Origin: Halomonas sp. H10-9-1
GTDB taxonomy: Bacteria; Pseudomonadota; Gammaproteobacteria; Pseudomonadales; Halomonadaceae
Length of the DNA: 64,000 nt
Assembly: GCF_040147005.1 (NCBI RefSeq)
Contig: NZ_JAMSHO010000001.1
Coordinates: 372,001 to 436,000 of the forward strand
Direction of reading: 5' to 3'
This document shows positions 62,471 to 64,000 of the stretch, piece by piece. Positions within the stretch are counted from its first letter, which is position 1. Each line of letters starts with the position of its first letter. A program made the translations under genes and the position numbers. Below the pieces are notes generated by a model. The model was not told where the DNA came from and made no database searches. It saw nothing but the letters and a program-made list of their open reading frames with translations.

Positions 62471-63238
62471 TTAGGAGTCGTCTTCCGCCTCGTGCCGCTC
62501 CTTCTTGCGGCGGGCGAAGCGGCCGAACAGCAGGCCAACCTCGTAGAGCAGGTACATGGGGATCGCCAGCAGGCTCTGGGAGATCACGTCCGGCGGGGTG
62601 AGCAGCATGCCCACCACGAAGCAGCCGAGCACCACGTAGGGACGCTTCTTCGACAGGCTCTCCACCGTGGTGGCGCCCGAGGCGATCAGCAGGAAGGTGG
62701 CGATGGGAATCTCGAAGGCCACACCGAAGGCGAAGAACAGCTTCAGCACGAAGTTGAGGTAGGCGTTGATGTCGGTCATCACCGTCACGTTCTCCGGCCC
62801 GGTCTGGGTGAAGAACTCGAACAGCAGCGGGAAGACCACATAGTAGGCAAAGGCCGCACCGGCGTAGAACAGCATCACGCTGGAGGCCAGGATGGGGATG
62901 GCCAGCGCCTTCTCGTTGTCGTACAGGCCCGGGGCCACGAAGGCCCATGCCTGGTGCAGCACGTAGGGCACGGCGATGAACACCGCCGTGACCAGGGTCA
63001 GCTTGAAGGGCGCCAGGAAGGGCGATGCCACCTCGGTGGCGATCATCTGCGAGCCTTCGGGCAGCAGCGCCATCAGCGGCTGGGCCACGAAGGTATAGAT
63101 GTCGTTGGCGAAGGCGTAGAGGCCGAGGAAGATCACCAGCACCGCCACGACGGCGTGCAGTAGACGCGAGCGCAGCTCTATCAGGTGCTCGATCAGCGGG
63201 GCCTGGTGCTGTTCCGGGCCGTCACCGGGGTTGCTCAT
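62471..63238 (-). CDS. tatC: Sec-independent protein translocase TatC
   Basis: The multi-spanning receptor of the twin-arginine export system, recognising RR signal peptides of folded proteins. It has 255 residues with six predicted membrane helices. The N-terminal [20 protein letters not shown] holds the conserved cytoplasmic Glu/Arg motif, and the [20 protein letters not shown] segment is typical. A basic, charged tail ends [13 protein letters not shown]. Its start overlaps tatB by four bases. A likely client, PhoX, is encoded nearby. Confidence 0.96.
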   Translation of the reverse strand: MSNPGDGPEQHQAPLIEHLIELRSRLLHAVVAVLVIFLGLYAFANDIYTFVAQPLMALLPEGSQMIATEVASPFLAPFKLTLVTAVFIAVPYVLHQAWAFVAPGLYDNEKALAIPILASSVMLFYAGAAFAYYVVFPLLFEFFTQTGPENVTVMTDINAYLNFVLKLFFAFGVAFEIPIATFLLIASGATTVESLSKKRPYVVLGCFVVGMLLTPPDVISQSLLAIPMYLLYEVGLLFGRFARRKKERHEAEDDS

Positions 63239-63660
63239 CGTTCGGGGGCGTCCTTGTCGACGGGGGAGGGCTCGGGTGCGGCGCCAGGCGGCGTGTCAGC
63301 CCCCTCTCGGGCGCGTGACAGGGCCTCATCCAGGCGCTGCTCCGGCGTTGCCACGGGCACATCCTGGCCGCGCTTGTCGGCCTCGTGGGAGCCGCGCTCG
63401 GGCTCGGCGATGCCTTCGACGCCACGCTTCACCTGGTTGATGCTGTCGTCCAGCTTCTTCTGCTGCTCGTCGAGCTTCTGGCGCAGCTCTTCGGCCTCCA
63501 GTTGCGCGCTGATCTCGCGCTGCATGCCAGAGACGGTTCGCTTGATCTTGCCGATCCACAGGCCCAGGGTGCGCGCCGCCTTGGGCAGCCGCTCCGGGCC
63601 GAGCACCAGCAGGCCTACCACGCCGAACAGCAGGAGTTCGAGAAAGCCGATATCGAACAT
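63235..63660 (-). CDS. tatB: Sec-independent protein translocase TatB
   Basis: The membrane partner of TatC. It has 141 residues with one N-terminal helix ([20 protein letters not shown]), the conserved GPERLP hinge, then an amphipathic helix and a long charged coiled-coil tail ([20 protein letters not shown]). The C-terminus is acidic and proline-rich. It lies six bases after tatA and overlaps tatC. Confidence 0.95.
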   Translation of the reverse strand: MFDIGFLELLLFGVVGLLVLGPERLPKAARTLGLWIGKIKRTVSGMQREISAQLEAEELRQKLDEQQKKLDDSINQVKRGVEGIAEPERGSHEADKRGQDVPVATPEQRLDEALSRAREGADTPPGAAPEPSPVDKDAPER

Positions 63661-63666
63661 GGCGGG

Positions 63667-63939
63667 TTACTTGCGCTCTTCTTGTTCCTCGGGCTTTCGC
63701 TCGGCCTGTACGTCGTAGGTGTTGGTCTCATCCTTGTGGTCGACGCGGGCCTGGGCTTGCGCTTCGGTTTCCTCTTCCGCGGCCTTGTCGCCCTTCTCGT
63801 CCTCGTTCATCGCCTTCTTGAAGCCCTTCACGGCGCCACCCAGGTCGGTGCCGACGTTGCGCAGCTTCTTGGTGCCGAAGATCAGGATGATGATGCCGAG
63901 TACGATCAGCAGTTGCCAGATACTGATACCACCTAACAT
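63667..63939 (-). CDS. tatA: Sec-independent protein translocase TatA
   Basis: Pore-forming component of the Tat system. It has 90 residues: one membrane helix ([18 protein letters not shown]), the [20 protein letters not shown] hinge and amphipathic helix, and a highly acidic tail. Among TatA/E proteins it fits TatA by its long tail and position. First gene of tatABC; sequence to 64000 upstream is non-coding as far as visible. Confidence 0.95.
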   Translation of the reverse strand: MLGGISIWQLLIVLGIIILIFGTKKLRNVGTDLGGAVKGFKKAMNEDEKGDKAAEEETEAQAQARVDHKDETNTYDVQAERKPEEQEERK

Positions 63940-64000
63940 GAGTGCTTCCTCTGATTGGAGTTCCCGGTCACCCGGAACGGCCAGTGCTGTTGTGTCCAGC

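Overview
This is a 64-kb piece of a GC-rich gammaproteobacterial chromosome. Gene content, gene order and protein sequences fit the Halomonadaceae (Halomonas or a close relative). Supporting signs are the coaBC-dut-algC order, the long DapD form, the cysteine-free Mg-type HemB, a complete bamA-skp-lpxD-fabZ-lpxA-lpxB-rnhB-dnaE-accA-tilS run, and many acidic residues in the proteins. No rRNA, tRNA or CRISPR array was seen. The window is core housekeeping DNA with a few mobile or repetitive insertions.

Layout. 0-3.4 kb (minus): coaBC, dut, algC. 3.5-8.5 kb (plus): radC, rpmB-rpmG, mutM, rlmI, a small DUF2007/zinc-ribbon gene, trpS. At 8.5 kb lies a scrap of an IS21-type transposase, then a small secreted protein and maeA, which converges on acnA. 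13.9-16.3 kb: CPXCG protein, trxB, slyX, and a membrane-anchored cold-shock-domain protein. 16.4-20.6 kb (minus): a lysine/diaminopimelate operon dapC-yffB-dapD-dapE plus an unknown gene. 20.8-24.3 kb (minus): map-glnD. 24.6-39.2 kb (plus): rpsB-tsf-pyrH-frr-uppS-cdsA-dxr-rseP-bamA-skp-lpxD-fabZ-lpxA-lpxB-rnhB, covering translation, isoprenoid and phospholipid synthesis, outer-membrane assembly and lipid A. An IS1111-type (IS110 family) element sits between rnhB and dnaE. 40.8-46.9 kb: dnaE, accA, tilS. 47-53.3 kb: ppx divergent from rho, then ubiD, fre and folM. 53.4-55.2 kb: a 42-residue membrane protein, then a DAHP synthase gene preceded by two aromatic-rich leader peptides. 55.4-64 kb: DUF3087, phoX, ppk1, hemB, elbB and tatABC.

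Functional threads. Envelope assembly dominates the centre of the window, where rseP, bamA, skp and the lpx genes supply and monitor the outer membrane. Phosphate metabolism recurs as ppx, ppk1 and phoX. PhoX carries a twin-arginine signal, and the tatABC exporter lies about 5 kb away. Aromatic flux is probably controlled at the DAHP synthase by attenuation.

Most interesting signals: (1) two successive aromatic leader peptides (FWYGYF and YYSYWRF) with an intrinsic terminator between them, upstream of the DAHP synthase; (2) an IS1111 element inserted cleanly inside one copy of a palindromic intergenic repeat family, with both ends and the empty site reconstructable from the window; (3) a 27-bp triple tandem repeat expanded in frame inside dapC; (4) a cold-shock domain tethered to two transmembrane helices; (5) small repeat elements, including an 86-bp unit with perfect 17-bp inverted ends.
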